DNA of 64,000 bases from Candidatus Gastranaerophilales bacterium (GTDB lineage Bacteria; Cyanobacteriota; Vampirovibrionia; Gastranaerophilales; Gastranaerophilaceae). Shown here piece after piece: positions 26,447 to 36,591 of the stretch. The notes beneath the pieces are model-generated. The model saw only the letters and a list, made by a program, of their open reading frames with translations, had not been told where the DNA came from and did not search any database. Position numbers and translations under genes: made by a program. Each line of letters begins with the position of its first letter. Position 1 is the stretch's first letter. The stretch covers positions 1-64,000 of the forward strand of contig CALUVO010000105.1 in NCBI GenBank assembly GCA_944324245.1, read 5' to 3'.

Positions 26447-26734
26447 ATGAATATTTTTTCAACTTTTGAATTATTTTTGTCCCAGCCGATAAGTATTATT
26501 CGAGATCGAATAATACGTATTTGTCATGTCGAATCTCCGTTTGCATCTCCGGTAAATAAAATACAGTTCAATCTGTCTGATGAATCGGCTCAGGTTAATG
26601 TGTATAACAGCCCAAAATTATACAATTTATTGTCTACAGTTTTATATAAAAAGAAGAAGTTAAGTGAATTAAATAATGATAATAAAGAACGCAAAATTTC
26701 TGATAAGCGCACAAAAACTCTCACAATGTCCTGA
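26447..26734 (+). CDS. Doubtful small ORF before ysxC, 95 aa
   Basis: An ATG at 26447 opens a 95-residue frame, but no ribosome site is visible, its last 59 bases lie inside ysxC, and a perfect 10-bp inverted repeat (26493-26516) sits in it. The protein is Lys/Asn-rich at its end with no known motif. It may be real, since the gap before ysxC is otherwise long, but the palindrome suggests regulatory DNA instead. Confidence 0.25.
   Translation: MNIFSTFELFLSQPISIIRDRIIRICHVESPFASPVNKIQFNLSDESAQVNVYNSPKLYNLLSTVLYKKKKLSELNNDNKERKISDKRTKTLTMS
26493..26516. promoter_or_regulatory. Perfect 10-bp inverted repeat upstream of ysxC
   Basis: GTATTATTCG (26493-26502) and CGAATAATAC (26507-26516) are exact complements around AGAT. 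It has no T run on either side, so it is more likely an operator or cruciform than a terminator. It lies 160 bases upstream of ysxC. Confidence 0.45.
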
Positions 26735-27254
26735 TTTCGGCTTACCGGAGGTCGCTTTGCTCGGCAGGTCAAATGTCGGCAAATCATCCTTTATTAATGC
26801 AATTACTAATAATTCAAAGCTTGCTAAAACAAGTAATAAACCGGGTAAGACTCGTCTTATCAACCTTTTTGACTTTGACTCAAAATACATAGTTGCTGAT
26901 TTACCTGGATACGGCTATGCACAGGTATCAGCAAAAATGCAAAATGACTGGCAGAAAAACCTCGAAGATTATCTTCTAAACAGAGATTCTCTCAAACTGC
27001 TTATCCAGTTTATTGATTCAAGACACGAGATCCAGAAAAATGATTTGCAGATGCAGGATTGGATACTGCATCATAATCTGCCATCCATAGTAATTGCAAC
27101 CAAAATTGACCTTATGCCAAAATCAAAAATTCTAAGCAAAATTAAAGAACTTAAAAAAGCAACAAACAGAGTGGTTTTACCATTTTCGACAAAGGACAAC
27201 AGATACAATGATGAAATAATAAAATATCTGGAAGATGTCTTGCTAGGCGGCTAA
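26676..27254 (+). CDS. ysxC: Ribosome-assembly GTPase YsxC/EngB
   Basis: Circular GTPase needed for assembly of the large ribosomal subunit. The 192-residue protein has G1 GRSNVGKSS at 30-38, G3 DLPGYGYA near 77-84 and G4 ATKIDLMPKSK near 145-155. The N-terminus matches the usual start of the family, which supports ATG 26676 although its Shine-Dalgarno is weak. Its stop overlaps the convergent zinc-ribbon gene by 4 bases. Confidence 0.93.
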   Translation: MIIKNAKFLISAQKLSQCPDFGLPEVALLGRSNVGKSSFINAITNNSKLAKTSNKPGKTRLINLFDFDSKYIVADLPGYGYAQVSAKMQNDWQKNLEDYLLNRDSLKLLIQFIDSRHEIQKNDLQMQDWILHHNLPSIVIATKIDLMPKSKILSKIKELKKATNRVVLPFSTKDNRYNDEIIKYLEDVLLGG

Positions 27255-27592
27255 ATACTCTTTTTAAGATTCTCTGGTATATATTTTTGCCAATCGTCTT
27301 CGAGATTGCTGAAGAAATTATGCGCATCCAGTACATCATCATAGCATATAGCATCCGGACCATCCTGTATTTGAAGTGCAAGCTCGCTTTGCGCATATTT
27401 CTTGTCAGATTTTTCCGCACATTCCCCTAATAATGCTATACCAAACGATTTCCCGCAGTTTTGGCAGATTACCTGTATAACGTTAAGATTTTTCTCTTTT
27501 CTTAACACAAATACAGAATCCTCCGTAAAATCAGATTTACACTCTGAGCAGCACATATCAGAGAACAACATTTTTATTATTTTCTTATTCAT
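27251..27592 (-). CDS. Zinc-ribbon-like protein, 113 aa
   Basis: Two Cys pairs, CCSECK near 14-19 and CQNCGK near 43-48, form a likely zinc ribbon. Residues 60-113 are acidic and helical, with VLDAHNFFSNLEDDWQKYIP at the end. No named family is recognised. It could bind nucleic acid or a protein partner. A long run without genes lies upstream, where its promoter must be. Its end overlaps ysxC by 4 bases on the opposite strand, so the two are convergent. Confidence 0.7.
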   Translation of the reverse strand: MNKKIIKMLFSDMCCSECKSDFTEDSVFVLRKEKNLNVIQVICQNCGKSFGIALLGECAEKSDKKYAQSELALQIQDGPDAICYDDVLDAHNFFSNLEDDWQKYIPENLKKSI

Positions 27593-27738
27593 ACAATCCT
27601 CATATTACTATAAAAAATATTACGATTTGATAATTTTTTTAAATTTCTCATACTAAAAGATGTTTAGAAATTATTAAATCGGGAATTATAATATTGTAAT
27701 AGTTAAATGTAGTTTAAATAGATAAAGTAGGTGGCATC

Positions 27739-27834
27739 ATGGAAATTCTAAGTTTAATAGCTTTCGGCGGTCTAATGTATTTATGCTTTATTACAATTCC
27801 GGAAATCATGGAAAAGAAAGCAGCACAACATTAA
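27739..27834 (+). CDS. 31-residue single-span membrane peptide
   Basis: A start ATG at 27739 follows AGGTGG with normal spacing, and the 31-codon frame ends TAA at 27832-27834. Residues 3-22 are hydrophobic (LSLIAFGGLMYLCFITIPE) and the tail is charged (EKKAAQH), so it would be a membrane peptide with a short polar end. A strong terminator follows 24 bases later, so the gene has its own complete transcription unit in an otherwise empty gap. Such small membrane peptides often modulate a larger complex; the partner is unknown. Confidence 0.6.
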   Translation: MEILSLIAFGGLMYLCFITIPEIMEKKAAQH

Positions 27835-27857
27835 TCGCACACATGTAAAGTTTTTCG

Positions 27858-27883
27858 TGCCCTTAATAGCAATATTAAGGGCA
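27858..27883 (+). terminator. Intrinsic terminator after the 31-residue peptide gene
   Basis: TGCCCTTAATA (27858-27868) pairs perfectly with TATTAAGGGCA (27873-27883) around GCAA, followed by TTTTGTATTTTA. It faces the plus strand. Confidence 0.85.
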
Positions 27884-27934
27884 TTTTGTATTTTATATGA
27901 CTTTTCTTTTATAAAAAAGTTCCCATTAAAAATC

Positions 27935-28513
27935 TCACAGAATACCTTTAGTTGAGGGTAAAGCGTCTGAGTCGGTTAATTTTACTGCTGTTGACAAAGC
28001 GTGCGCAAAAGACTTAAATACAGCCTCAATAATGTGATGAGAGTCAATGCCGTCAAGCATTTTTATGTGTATTGTAGTATTAGAACTTGTCGCAAAACTC
28101 TGGAAAAAATGCGGCAAAAGTATAGTCGAAAAATCAGCAATTCTTTCAGAATTTAAATTGATATCCACTTTAGAATATGGCCGCCCTGATAAATCGACAG
28201 CAGAGAGCACCAGAGCATCATCCATAGGCAGGACAAAGTGCCCGTATCTGTTTATACCTTTTTTATCATTTAACGCCTTAATAAATGCGCTGCCGAGCGC
28301 TATTGCAACATCTTCTACAAGGTGATGTTCATCAGAATCTAATGAGACCGCTTTAATAGTAATATCAAACCCTGAATGACATGCAAATTGCTCAAGCATG
28401 TGTTTAAAGAATTTGCAACTCGTTTGTATATTATATTTTCCGGTACCATCAAGATTTATTTCTACGGATATATCCGTTTCATTAGTACTTCTAGTTATTG
28501 TTGCCTTTCTCAT
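27935..28513 (-). CDS. hisB: Imidazoleglycerol-phosphate dehydratase
   Basis: Dehydrates imidazole glycerol phosphate in histidine synthesis (Mn2+ enzyme). The 192-residue single-domain protein has the metal-binding DEHHLVEDVAI at about 62-72, FFKHMLEQFACHSGFD at about 35-50 and DSHHIIEAVFKSFAHAL at about 155-171. GGAGAATACTG supports the ATG at 28513. It overlaps the end of the hisC-HAD gene by 23 bases, so it is translated with it. It lacks the N-terminal phosphatase domain found in E. coli HisB. Confidence 0.94.
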   Translation of the reverse strand: MRKATITRSTNETDISVEINLDGTGKYNIQTSCKFFKHMLEQFACHSGFDITIKAVSLDSDEHHLVEDVAIALGSAFIKALNDKKGINRYGHFVLPMDDALVLSAVDLSGRPYSKVDINLNSERIADFSTILLPHFFQSFATSSNTTIHIKMLDGIDSHHIIEAVFKSFAHALSTAVKLTDSDALPSTKGIL

Positions 28514-30215
28514 CAGTATTCTCCAGTATTGATTTCAAATCGTTTATCGAATCTATTACCATTTTAGCGCCTGCTGACATCAGTGTTTGTCTCATAACAT
28601 CTTTATCGGAAACGCCTACACCGTAAGCACCAAAATCCATTGCACATTTTACGTCATCAACAGTGTCGCCAAAATATATTAATTCATCAGTTAACAACGC
28701 CTCTTTTATCTTATATAAGCCTTCTGTATGAGGTTTCTGTCTGTCAGGCGGCAAATCATTCATAGTAATAATTTTGTCAAAGTATTTTAAAATATCGAAT
28801 TTCTTTAATGTATAATATGCCTCAACCTTAGGTCTTCCAGTAAATACAGCCAGATTGTATTTCTGTTTAAGTTCATCAAGCAATGCAGTACTAATCAAAA
28901 GATTTTCATTGTTAATTGAACCTTTACCATCGTTCCAGTATTGTTTTTGGAAAACAGAAACTATGTCATCATAAGCAAAATTAAAACCGTATTTTTTTAT
29001 TAAATGGTTTGTAAGATCCCAGTCATTATTGAGTCCTCCCTGTTTTTTGGCTTCAGACAGTTCCTCATCTGACAGTTCTTTTCCGGTAAAGTAGTTATAA
29101 GTATACTTTACAGCTTGATTATACGATTGTTTGACATTAACAAGTACACCATCCATATCAAAAACAAGCGTATCTTTTGATCTAATCAAATCAATTATTT
29201 TATGAGAAGCACTCAAGGTAGGTGCGGTTATACGAAGGCAGGAATGTAATATTGAGGTTTTATCGAATCTCTTTACAATAATTTTATTGGATTTTAATTT
29301 TTCATATATTAAATCACACAAATTGCCAAAATCAGTCAGTACAAAGTTGGCATGTGATTCATAAGGAGTAAATCCAAGCTTTTTTATTTCATCATACAAG
29401 TATTTCCTGGATTGCGTTATTTCATCTTTTACGAGTTTAATATATTTTTTATCATTTATTGCTGCATTAGCAGCAGCAACGGCTATGCAGTTAACATTAT
29501 AAGGTGACAAAACCCTTTTTATATTATCAATATTTACCTGATTTGAAACTATGCAGCCAAGCCTCAAACCGGCCAATGCATAATCTTTAGAAAAAGATTT
29601 TACAACAATAAGATTATCATACTTATCTGTTAAACAGACATTTGATATACCTGCATAGCTAGAGTATGTCTCATCAATAACAACAGCTTTATCAGGAAAT
29701 TTTCTGAGTATTTCAATAATTTGTTCTAAAGGTACAATATCTCCAGTAGGATTATTTGGCGAAGTTATTAAAATTACTTTAGTATTTTCAGACACAGAAT
29801 TTATTATATCTTCAAACGGATATGCCCATTTTTCTTTATAAGGTACTTCTATATACTCAGCGCCTGCAATTGAAGTATAAATTTTGGGCATAGAAAATGA
29901 AGGCGAAGCCGTCACTACAGAATCCGCTTTTGAGATATAAGTGTTAATAACAGTACAAAGAGCCTCATCTGCGCCGTTTGTTATTACAATATTCGACTTT
30001 TTAACACCATAAATTTCTGACAGTGCATCATAAAAACTTCCGTAATAAGGATATTGTGCAATCTCTTCAGGTGCAATATTTTTAATGGCTTTTATAACAG
30101 ATGTTGACGGGCCTATATAATTTTCATTAGAATCAAGCTTCATATCCCAATTTTGAGGATATGAAGCGATTTCGTAAGTATTTAATCCTATAAGTTCTTG
30201 TCTTGGTCTTAACAT
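28491..30215 (-). CDS. hisC: Histidinol-phosphate aminotransferase fused to a HAD-type phosphatase
   Basis: Residues 1-345 are a fold-I aminotransferase of the HisC type: SPNNPTG at 152-158, DETYSSY at 181-187, the PLP lysine K210 in SFSKDYALAGLRLG, and the substrate arginine in CLRIT. Residues 348-574 are a HAD hydrolase with D353 and D355 in VFDMDGVLVN, a helical cap of about 90 residues, FTGRP, a lysine in DRQKPHTEG and FGDTVDDVKCAM. The natural guess is that the two domains do successive steps, histidinol-phosphate formation and its dephosphorylation. The HAD half could instead have another phosphate substrate. It is preceded directly by a SIMPL gene and overlaps hisB. Confidence 0.88.
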   Translation of the reverse strand: MLRPRQELIGLNTYEIASYPQNWDMKLDSNENYIGPSTSVIKAIKNIAPEEIAQYPYYGSFYDALSEIYGVKKSNIVITNGADEALCTVINTYISKADSVVTASPSFSMPKIYTSIAGAEYIEVPYKEKWAYPFEDIINSVSENTKVILITSPNNPTGDIVPLEQIIEILRKFPDKAVVIDETYSSYAGISNVCLTDKYDNLIVVKSFSKDYALAGLRLGCIVSNQVNIDNIKRVLSPYNVNCIAVAAANAAINDKKYIKLVKDEITQSRKYLYDEIKKLGFTPYESHANFVLTDFGNLCDLIYEKLKSNKIIVKRFDKTSILHSCLRITAPTLSASHKIIDLIRSKDTLVFDMDGVLVNVKQSYNQAVKYTYNYFTGKELSDEELSEAKKQGGLNNDWDLTNHLIKKYGFNFAYDDIVSVFQKQYWNDGKGSINNENLLISTALLDELKQKYNLAVFTGRPKVEAYYTLKKFDILKYFDKIITMNDLPPDRQKPHTEGLYKIKEALLTDELIYFGDTVDDVKCAMDFGAYGVGVSDKDVMRQTLMSAGAKMVIDSINDLKSILENTDEKGNNN

Positions 30216-30941
30216 TTATTTCACATAAAATTCAGCATTAACATTAGCTTCTAATTTAATTTTTCCAAATTCAACAGGAAGCTGTTTTTTAGCAGAGCTG
30301 CCTGTTCTTGCACTTGCAGCACCTGCATAAGGTGTAACATTATTTTGAGGATAGATTGTTACTCTCACCGATTTAATATCTTTCACTTTCTGACCGAGTG
30401 TTGACGCTGTCAAACCGGCAACAACTTTTGCTTTTGAGAGAGCTTCCTGAGCAAGTTCTCCTGCAAATTGCTTTTCATTTTCCACAAAAAAGTCCAGCCC
30501 GCTTACACTTGTCGCATTATTTGCAACAGCCGTTTCTATCAATTCAGATACTTTTGTAAGGTTTTTGGTTTTTACATAAATTACGTTTGATGCTGTGTAG
30601 TTTACAAAAGTCTTTTTACCGTTTTTATCATATTTATAATTAGGTTTTAATACAAAGCTTTTTGTCTGGATTGAGTCGCTCTTTTCTATGGCTAAAAGCG
30701 GCTTTAGAGAGTCTATTAAAGCAGTTGATGCATCTTTATTCTTGTTTACGGCAGATTTTGAATCAGGAGCCGATGTATCTACTGAAAAATATATAGAAGC
30801 AGTATCCGGTATAATTTCTTTGTTTGCAGTAGCATTAACAGATACATATCCCATATCTTTATGTGTAACAGTTACTGCCTCAGTACATAGTCCTGAAGAT
30901 AAAGCAGCAAACACTCCAAGCAACAATAATATTCTTTTCAT
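30216..30941 (-). CDS. Secreted SIMPL-domain (DUF541) protein
   Basis: A signal peptide of about 21 residues (KRILLLLGVFAALSSGLCTEA) precedes a SIMPL domain covering most of the 241 residues: the N-terminal VSVNATANKEIIPDTASIYFSV, the paired-strand middle and a C-terminal KLEANVNAEFYVK strand. Related proteins are periplasmic or outer-membrane associated with poorly defined roles, some linked to oxidative stress. GGAGAAGG supports the ATG at 30941. The stop directly abuts the hisC-HAD start. It is probably in one transcript with the his genes but is not obviously connected to histidine. Confidence 0.85.
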   Translation of the reverse strand: MKRILLLLGVFAALSSGLCTEAVTVTHKDMGYVSVNATANKEIIPDTASIYFSVDTSAPDSKSAVNKNKDASTALIDSLKPLLAIEKSDSIQTKSFVLKPNYKYDKNGKKTFVNYTASNVIYVKTKNLTKVSELIETAVANNATSVSGLDFFVENEKQFAGELAQEALSKAKVVAGLTASTLGQKVKDIKSVRVTIYPQNNVTPYAGAASARTGSSAKKQLPVEFGKIKLEANVNAEFYVK

Positions 30942-30977
30942 ACCTTCTCCTAATTTGTCTAAAATAAGTCAGATAAA

Positions 30978-31379
30978 TTATTTAATTAATTTATCATCAC
31001 TATTGTGTGAATCTTCATCCATTTTATCATTATTTTTCATAACGGGTAATATTTGCGCATTTTTTTCGTTAATTTGTTTAATAATTTCTTTTATACGCTC
31101 TTCACTTGGCTGAGCAGGAACTGCACTGCCGAATGAAATTGCAAAGTTTCCTTTATTTATTGCATAGAATGATAAAGCTAAAATACACCACAAAATTATT
31201 CCATGTGTAAGTGTCATAACAGGCATATTAGAAAAGTATCCCGCAATAAAATTCCAGATATGCATACATAGCCATCCGGGAAAAGTCAAGAAACCGGCAA
31301 TTAAGCATCCTGCTATAAACACAGCAAACATAATACCTTTAAAACCGTTTATTTTAATTACACTAAATTTTCTGTTCAT
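30978..31379 (-). CDS. Small membrane protein, 133 aa
   Basis: Unknown family. Two or three hydrophobic segments at about 12-35 and 53-75 are followed by a polar, Lys/Asp/Asn-rich C-terminal tail with a helix around 92-110. I choose ATG 31379 one base after the ligA stop; the frame also allows a TTG at 31391 inside ligA. No ribosome site is seen, so it is likely coupled to ligA. The tail would be cytoplasmic. Confidence 0.65.
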   Translation of the reverse strand: MNRKFSVIKINGFKGIMFAVFIAGCLIAGFLTFPGWLCMHIWNFIAGYFSNMPVMTLTHGIILWCILALSFYAINKGNFAISFGSAVPAQPSEERIKEIIKQINEKNAQILPVMKNNDKMDEDSHNSDDKLIK

Positions 31380-31380
31380 A

Positions 31381-33393
<2,013 letters not shown>

Positions 33394-33403
33394 TTATTTC
33401 CTG

Positions 33404-33409
33404 TATAAT
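33404..33409 (+). promoter_or_regulatory. Candidate -10 TATAAT for the PLP decarboxylase gene
   Basis: TATAAT preceded by TG, with TACTAT 17 bases upstream as a weak -35. The transcript would begin about 33 bases before the ATG at 33449. Confidence 0.45.
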
Positions 33410-33448
33410 CTACACAGTAGTATTGTACAACAAAAAGCCATGTAAATT

Positions 33449-34804
33449 ATGAGTCTGATTAAAAAGATTAAGGATTATTATAAAAAAGGAGGAAGGAGCC
33501 TTTTTACTACTCCTTCACACAATCAGGGGTATTTTCTGACAACCGCAGCAGAAAAATTGCTGGGAAAACAATTTATAAAATATGATTTGTCCGAAATAGA
33601 CGGATTTGACAATTTAAGAAATCCACAGGGTGCTATAAAAAAACTTTTGACAAATATTTCAAATATTTACGACAGCAAGGCATCTTTTATTCTCACAAAC
33701 GGCTCAACCTCTGGCATAATTGCTTCAATGCTGGCTTCTCTAAAAGAAGGAGATAAAGTACTGGTTCCCAGAAATTGTCATATATCCGTTTACAACGGCC
33801 TTGTTTTAAGCGGGGCGTTTCCTGTATGGTTTTTGCCCGAATACGACAGTGAATGGGGTATTTACAAAGGTATTAAAGCGGCACAAATTGAAAAAGTTCT
33901 TAAAGAACAAAATGACATAAAAGCTCTTATTATTACTTCACCGACATATGAAGGATTGTTTAGTGAAACAGAAGAAATAGCAAAAGTATGCAAAAGATAC
34001 GGAGTAATATTTATAGTTGACGAAGCCCACGGAGCTTTATACAACTTCGGCAACTTTAAAACAAAACCTGCAATTCAATGCGGTGCAGATATAAGCGTTC
34101 AGTCGCTTCACAAGACTGCAGGCGCTCCGAATCCATGCGCACTGTTACATATTTCTAAGCAGTCATCATTAAATCCTGATAAAGTACAAAAAGCACTGAA
34201 CCTTATTAATACAACTTCTCCTTCATATGCTTTGCTCTGTGCTTGCGAAGCATCTGTAAAATATTTAGACAGCAAAAAAGGCCGCAATGATATTAAACAT
34301 CTTATTGATGATGTAAATGAATTCAAAAAGAATCTGCCTGATAATATTGAAGTTTATACAGGATTTAATGATGCAACAAAGCTGCTTATAAAGGTTGGCG
34401 GTACAGACCCTGAAAGAATAACATCAATCTTGTATAAAACTTACGGCATTGAAGAAGAGTTTTCAAATGATAAATCAATGTTGTTTGTATGCGGAATAGG
34501 AACAAACAAAAAGAAGATAAAACTTCTTAATAAAGCACTCATAAGCATTAATAAAGAAATAAAACCACAAAAACGAATACACAGCATATTCAGTTATGTT
34601 ATTCCAGAGATAAAATTTACCCCCAGAGATGCATATTTCAAAAAACATACTATAATAAAAACAAAAGATTCTCTAAACAGAGTTTGCGCTAAAGCTGTTG
34701 TAAATTATCCTCCAGGTATTCCTATTTTACTTCCCGGTGAAATCATATCAAAAAAAACAATAAATTTAATTGAAAGTAAAACAATAGAAGTTTGTATGGA
34801 TTAA
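33449..34804 (+). CDS. Orn/Lys/Arg decarboxylase-family PLP enzyme
   Basis: A fold-I PLP enzyme of the group III decarboxylases. It has TPSHNQG at 21-27, the cofactor-contacting D191 and H194 in VDEAHGALYNF, and the PLP lysine K222 in SLHKTAGAPNP. The C-terminal domain (about 340-451) carries the usual PPGIPILLPGE segment. The 451-residue length matches the short bacterial members that lack the N-terminal wing. The substrate (Arg, Lys or Orn) is not resolvable here; arginine is common in cyanobacterial relatives, so polyamine synthesis is the likely role. Its stop overlaps the convergent membrane gene by 4 bases. Confidence 0.88.
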   Translation: MSLIKKIKDYYKKGGRSLFTTPSHNQGYFLTTAAEKLLGKQFIKYDLSEIDGFDNLRNPQGAIKKLLTNISNIYDSKASFILTNGSTSGIIASMLASLKEGDKVLVPRNCHISVYNGLVLSGAFPVWFLPEYDSEWGIYKGIKAAQIEKVLKEQNDIKALIITSPTYEGLFSETEEIAKVCKRYGVIFIVDEAHGALYNFGNFKTKPAIQCGADISVQSLHKTAGAPNPCALLHISKQSSLNPDKVQKALNLINTTSPSYALLCACEASVKYLDSKKGRNDIKHLIDDVNEFKKNLPDNIEVYTGFNDATKLLIKVGGTDPERITSILYKTYGIEEEFSNDKSMLFVCGIGTNKKKIKLLNKALISINKEIKPQKRIHSIFSYVIPEIKFTPRDAYFKKHTIIKTKDSLNRVCAKAVVNYPPGIPILLPGEIISKKTINLIESKTIEVCMD

Positions 34805-35730
34805 TATTTTCTTCTCAAAGAATAAATCATTACGTTCTTTGGTCTATTCGGATTTGAACTCAAATTATACTCACCTTGAACTTCAAAATGATATTCACTT
34901 GGCAGAATATTTTCAAAATAGACTTTTGTTCTCGGTGTAGCTGCAATTTTATTTTCTATTTTCAGGTTCAAGACTTTGTCAAGATACTCAGATTTTTCCG
35001 TAAATTCTGACAAATCATTGAATAAATCTACTGCACAATAAAAATTGATATCAATTTTGGGTTGGATTTGTTTTTTTATTAGACTCGAAGAGCGTGAAAC
35101 AAGTTCTGATAAAAATGTTTTGGATTCAGAAAAATTAGTAAGCAAAAAGTATACACATTTGTCATCCATACCCTTATTGTTTACAATTTTTGAATCAATA
35201 GATTCCATAATTTGCTTTTCAACATCTTTTTCCATTTGCTGGGTATCAACATCCTTATCAGTCATAGCAGTCAAATAAGAAGTATGATGAATAACAGAAA
35301 CTTTGATTTTCACAAGCATGAAAGCCGTACGTTTTAATTCACTGATAAAGTCATTATGCAGTTCCGTGTTTATAGTCCTTGCCAGATTATCTTTATATGC
35401 ATCGACACAGTTTCTAAAAAATCTGTGGTTATTTTCAAGAAACACCATAAAACAATTCGCAACATAAGTCAAAAATATAAATATACCGCATGTTGCAATT
35501 GGAAGAACCGGAATAAGTTCTTTATAAAGAGGTTTGTTTTTAATACTCATTGCAAAAAAATCAATTATCGACCACACAAAGGTATTTAAAAAATCGGGCA
35601 TCTGGACTTTTGCATTAAATACAAGCCAGTATATGAAATACAAACAGGAAAAACCGATTAATATAAATATTATTACTGACAAAATCTGTCTTAATTGATA
35701 GAAAAATTTATCAATAACTCTCAGAAACAT
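34801..35730 (-). CDS. Unknown membrane protein, 309 aa
   Basis: Two membrane helices at about 17-38 and 73-97 are followed by about 210 cytoplasmic residues with alpha/beta character and no catalytic motif I can identify. Mid-region residues are Lys/Glu/Asp-rich. It immediately follows panC with no gap, so it is probably co-expressed with pantothenate synthesis but unlikely to be an enzyme of that path. No named family is recognised. Confidence 0.7.
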   Translation of the reverse strand: MFLRVIDKFFYQLRQILSVIIFILIGFSCLYFIYWLVFNAKVQMPDFLNTFVWSIIDFFAMSIKNKPLYKELIPVLPIATCGIFIFLTYVANCFMVFLENNHRFFRNCVDAYKDNLARTINTELHNDFISELKRTAFMLVKIKVSVIHHTSYLTAMTDKDVDTQQMEKDVEKQIMESIDSKIVNNKGMDDKCVYFLLTNFSESKTFLSELVSRSSSLIKKQIQPKIDINFYCAVDLFNDLSEFTEKSEYLDKVLNLKIENKIAATPRTKVYFENILPSEYHFEVQGEYNLSSNPNRPKNVMIYSLRRKY

Positions 35731-36591
35731 TTACACCTCTAGTACTACGTTATCTATTAACCTGACATTTCCGACCCGGGCAGCCATTGCACAAATAGTG
35801 GTGCTTTTAATTTCAGCTACCTGTTTGAAGCTGTCTTTATCGACAAACTCCAGATACTCCAGTTCAACATTTTTATCAAGATTTGTCAATCCGGTATCAA
35901 ATAATTTTTTTGTATCTTTAATACCGGCCTTAAACATATCTCTAATAGCAAACAGAGACTTGCTTATAGTTAAAGCAATCGTTTTTTGAGAATCTGACAG
36001 ATATTTATTTCTTGAACTCAAAGCAAGACCGCTGGCTTCTCGAACAAGGGGACAGGGTACAATTTCTACAGGAAAATTTAAATCTCTGACCATCTTTTTT
36101 ATTAAAAATAATTGCTGTATATCTTTCATGCCAAAGCACGCATAATCAGGCTGTACAATGTTAAAGAGCTTTGAAACAACTGTCTCAACACCGTCAAAAT
36201 GGCCTAGTCTTGATTTTCCGCACATAATATCCGTTAATTCATAAGGAGGAACAACCATTGTTAAATCAGAAAATTTTTGCAGATTAGGATACATTTCATT
36301 GACTGAAGGTGCAAAAATAACATCTACACCTGCATGCTGCGCTACAATCTTATCTGCATCCAGAGTTCTCGGATATTTGTCATAATCCTCTCCGGGACAA
36401 AACTGTATAGGATTAACAAAAACAGATATAATCGTGATATCGGCAATTGAATGAGCTTTTTCCATTAATGATTTATGTCCGTCATGCAAACATCCCATAG
36501 TAGGAACCAGCGCAATGGTTTTTCCTTCTTTTTTATATTGTTTTACCAGCTCACGTACTTTAGAAATCTCATTTACTACAGTAAGACTCAC
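35731..36591 (-). CDS. panC: Pantothenate synthetase
   Basis: Joins pantoate and beta-alanine with ATP. The 286-residue protein has VPTMGCLHDGHKSLM at 29-43 (with the HxGH nucleotide motif), FVNPIQFCPGEDYDKYPR at about 57-74, and FGMKDIQQLFLIKKM, LSSRNKYLS near 150-190. Its GTG start at 36591 overlaps the panB stop as GTGA and has GGAG upstream. No panD is adjacent. The product feeds CoaX at 22.2 kb. Confidence 0.95.
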   Translation of the reverse strand: MSLTVVNEISKVRELVKQYKKEGKTIALVPTMGCLHDGHKSLMEKAHSIADITIISVFVNPIQFCPGEDYDKYPRTLDADKIVAQHAGVDVIFAPSVNEMYPNLQKFSDLTMVVPPYELTDIMCGKSRLGHFDGVETVVSKLFNIVQPDYACFGMKDIQQLFLIKKMVRDLNFPVEIVPCPLVREASGLALSSRNKYLSDSQKTIALTISKSLFAIRDMFKAGIKDTKKLFDTGLTNLDKNVELEYLEFVDKDSFKQVAEIKSTTICAMAARVGNVRLIDNVVLEV

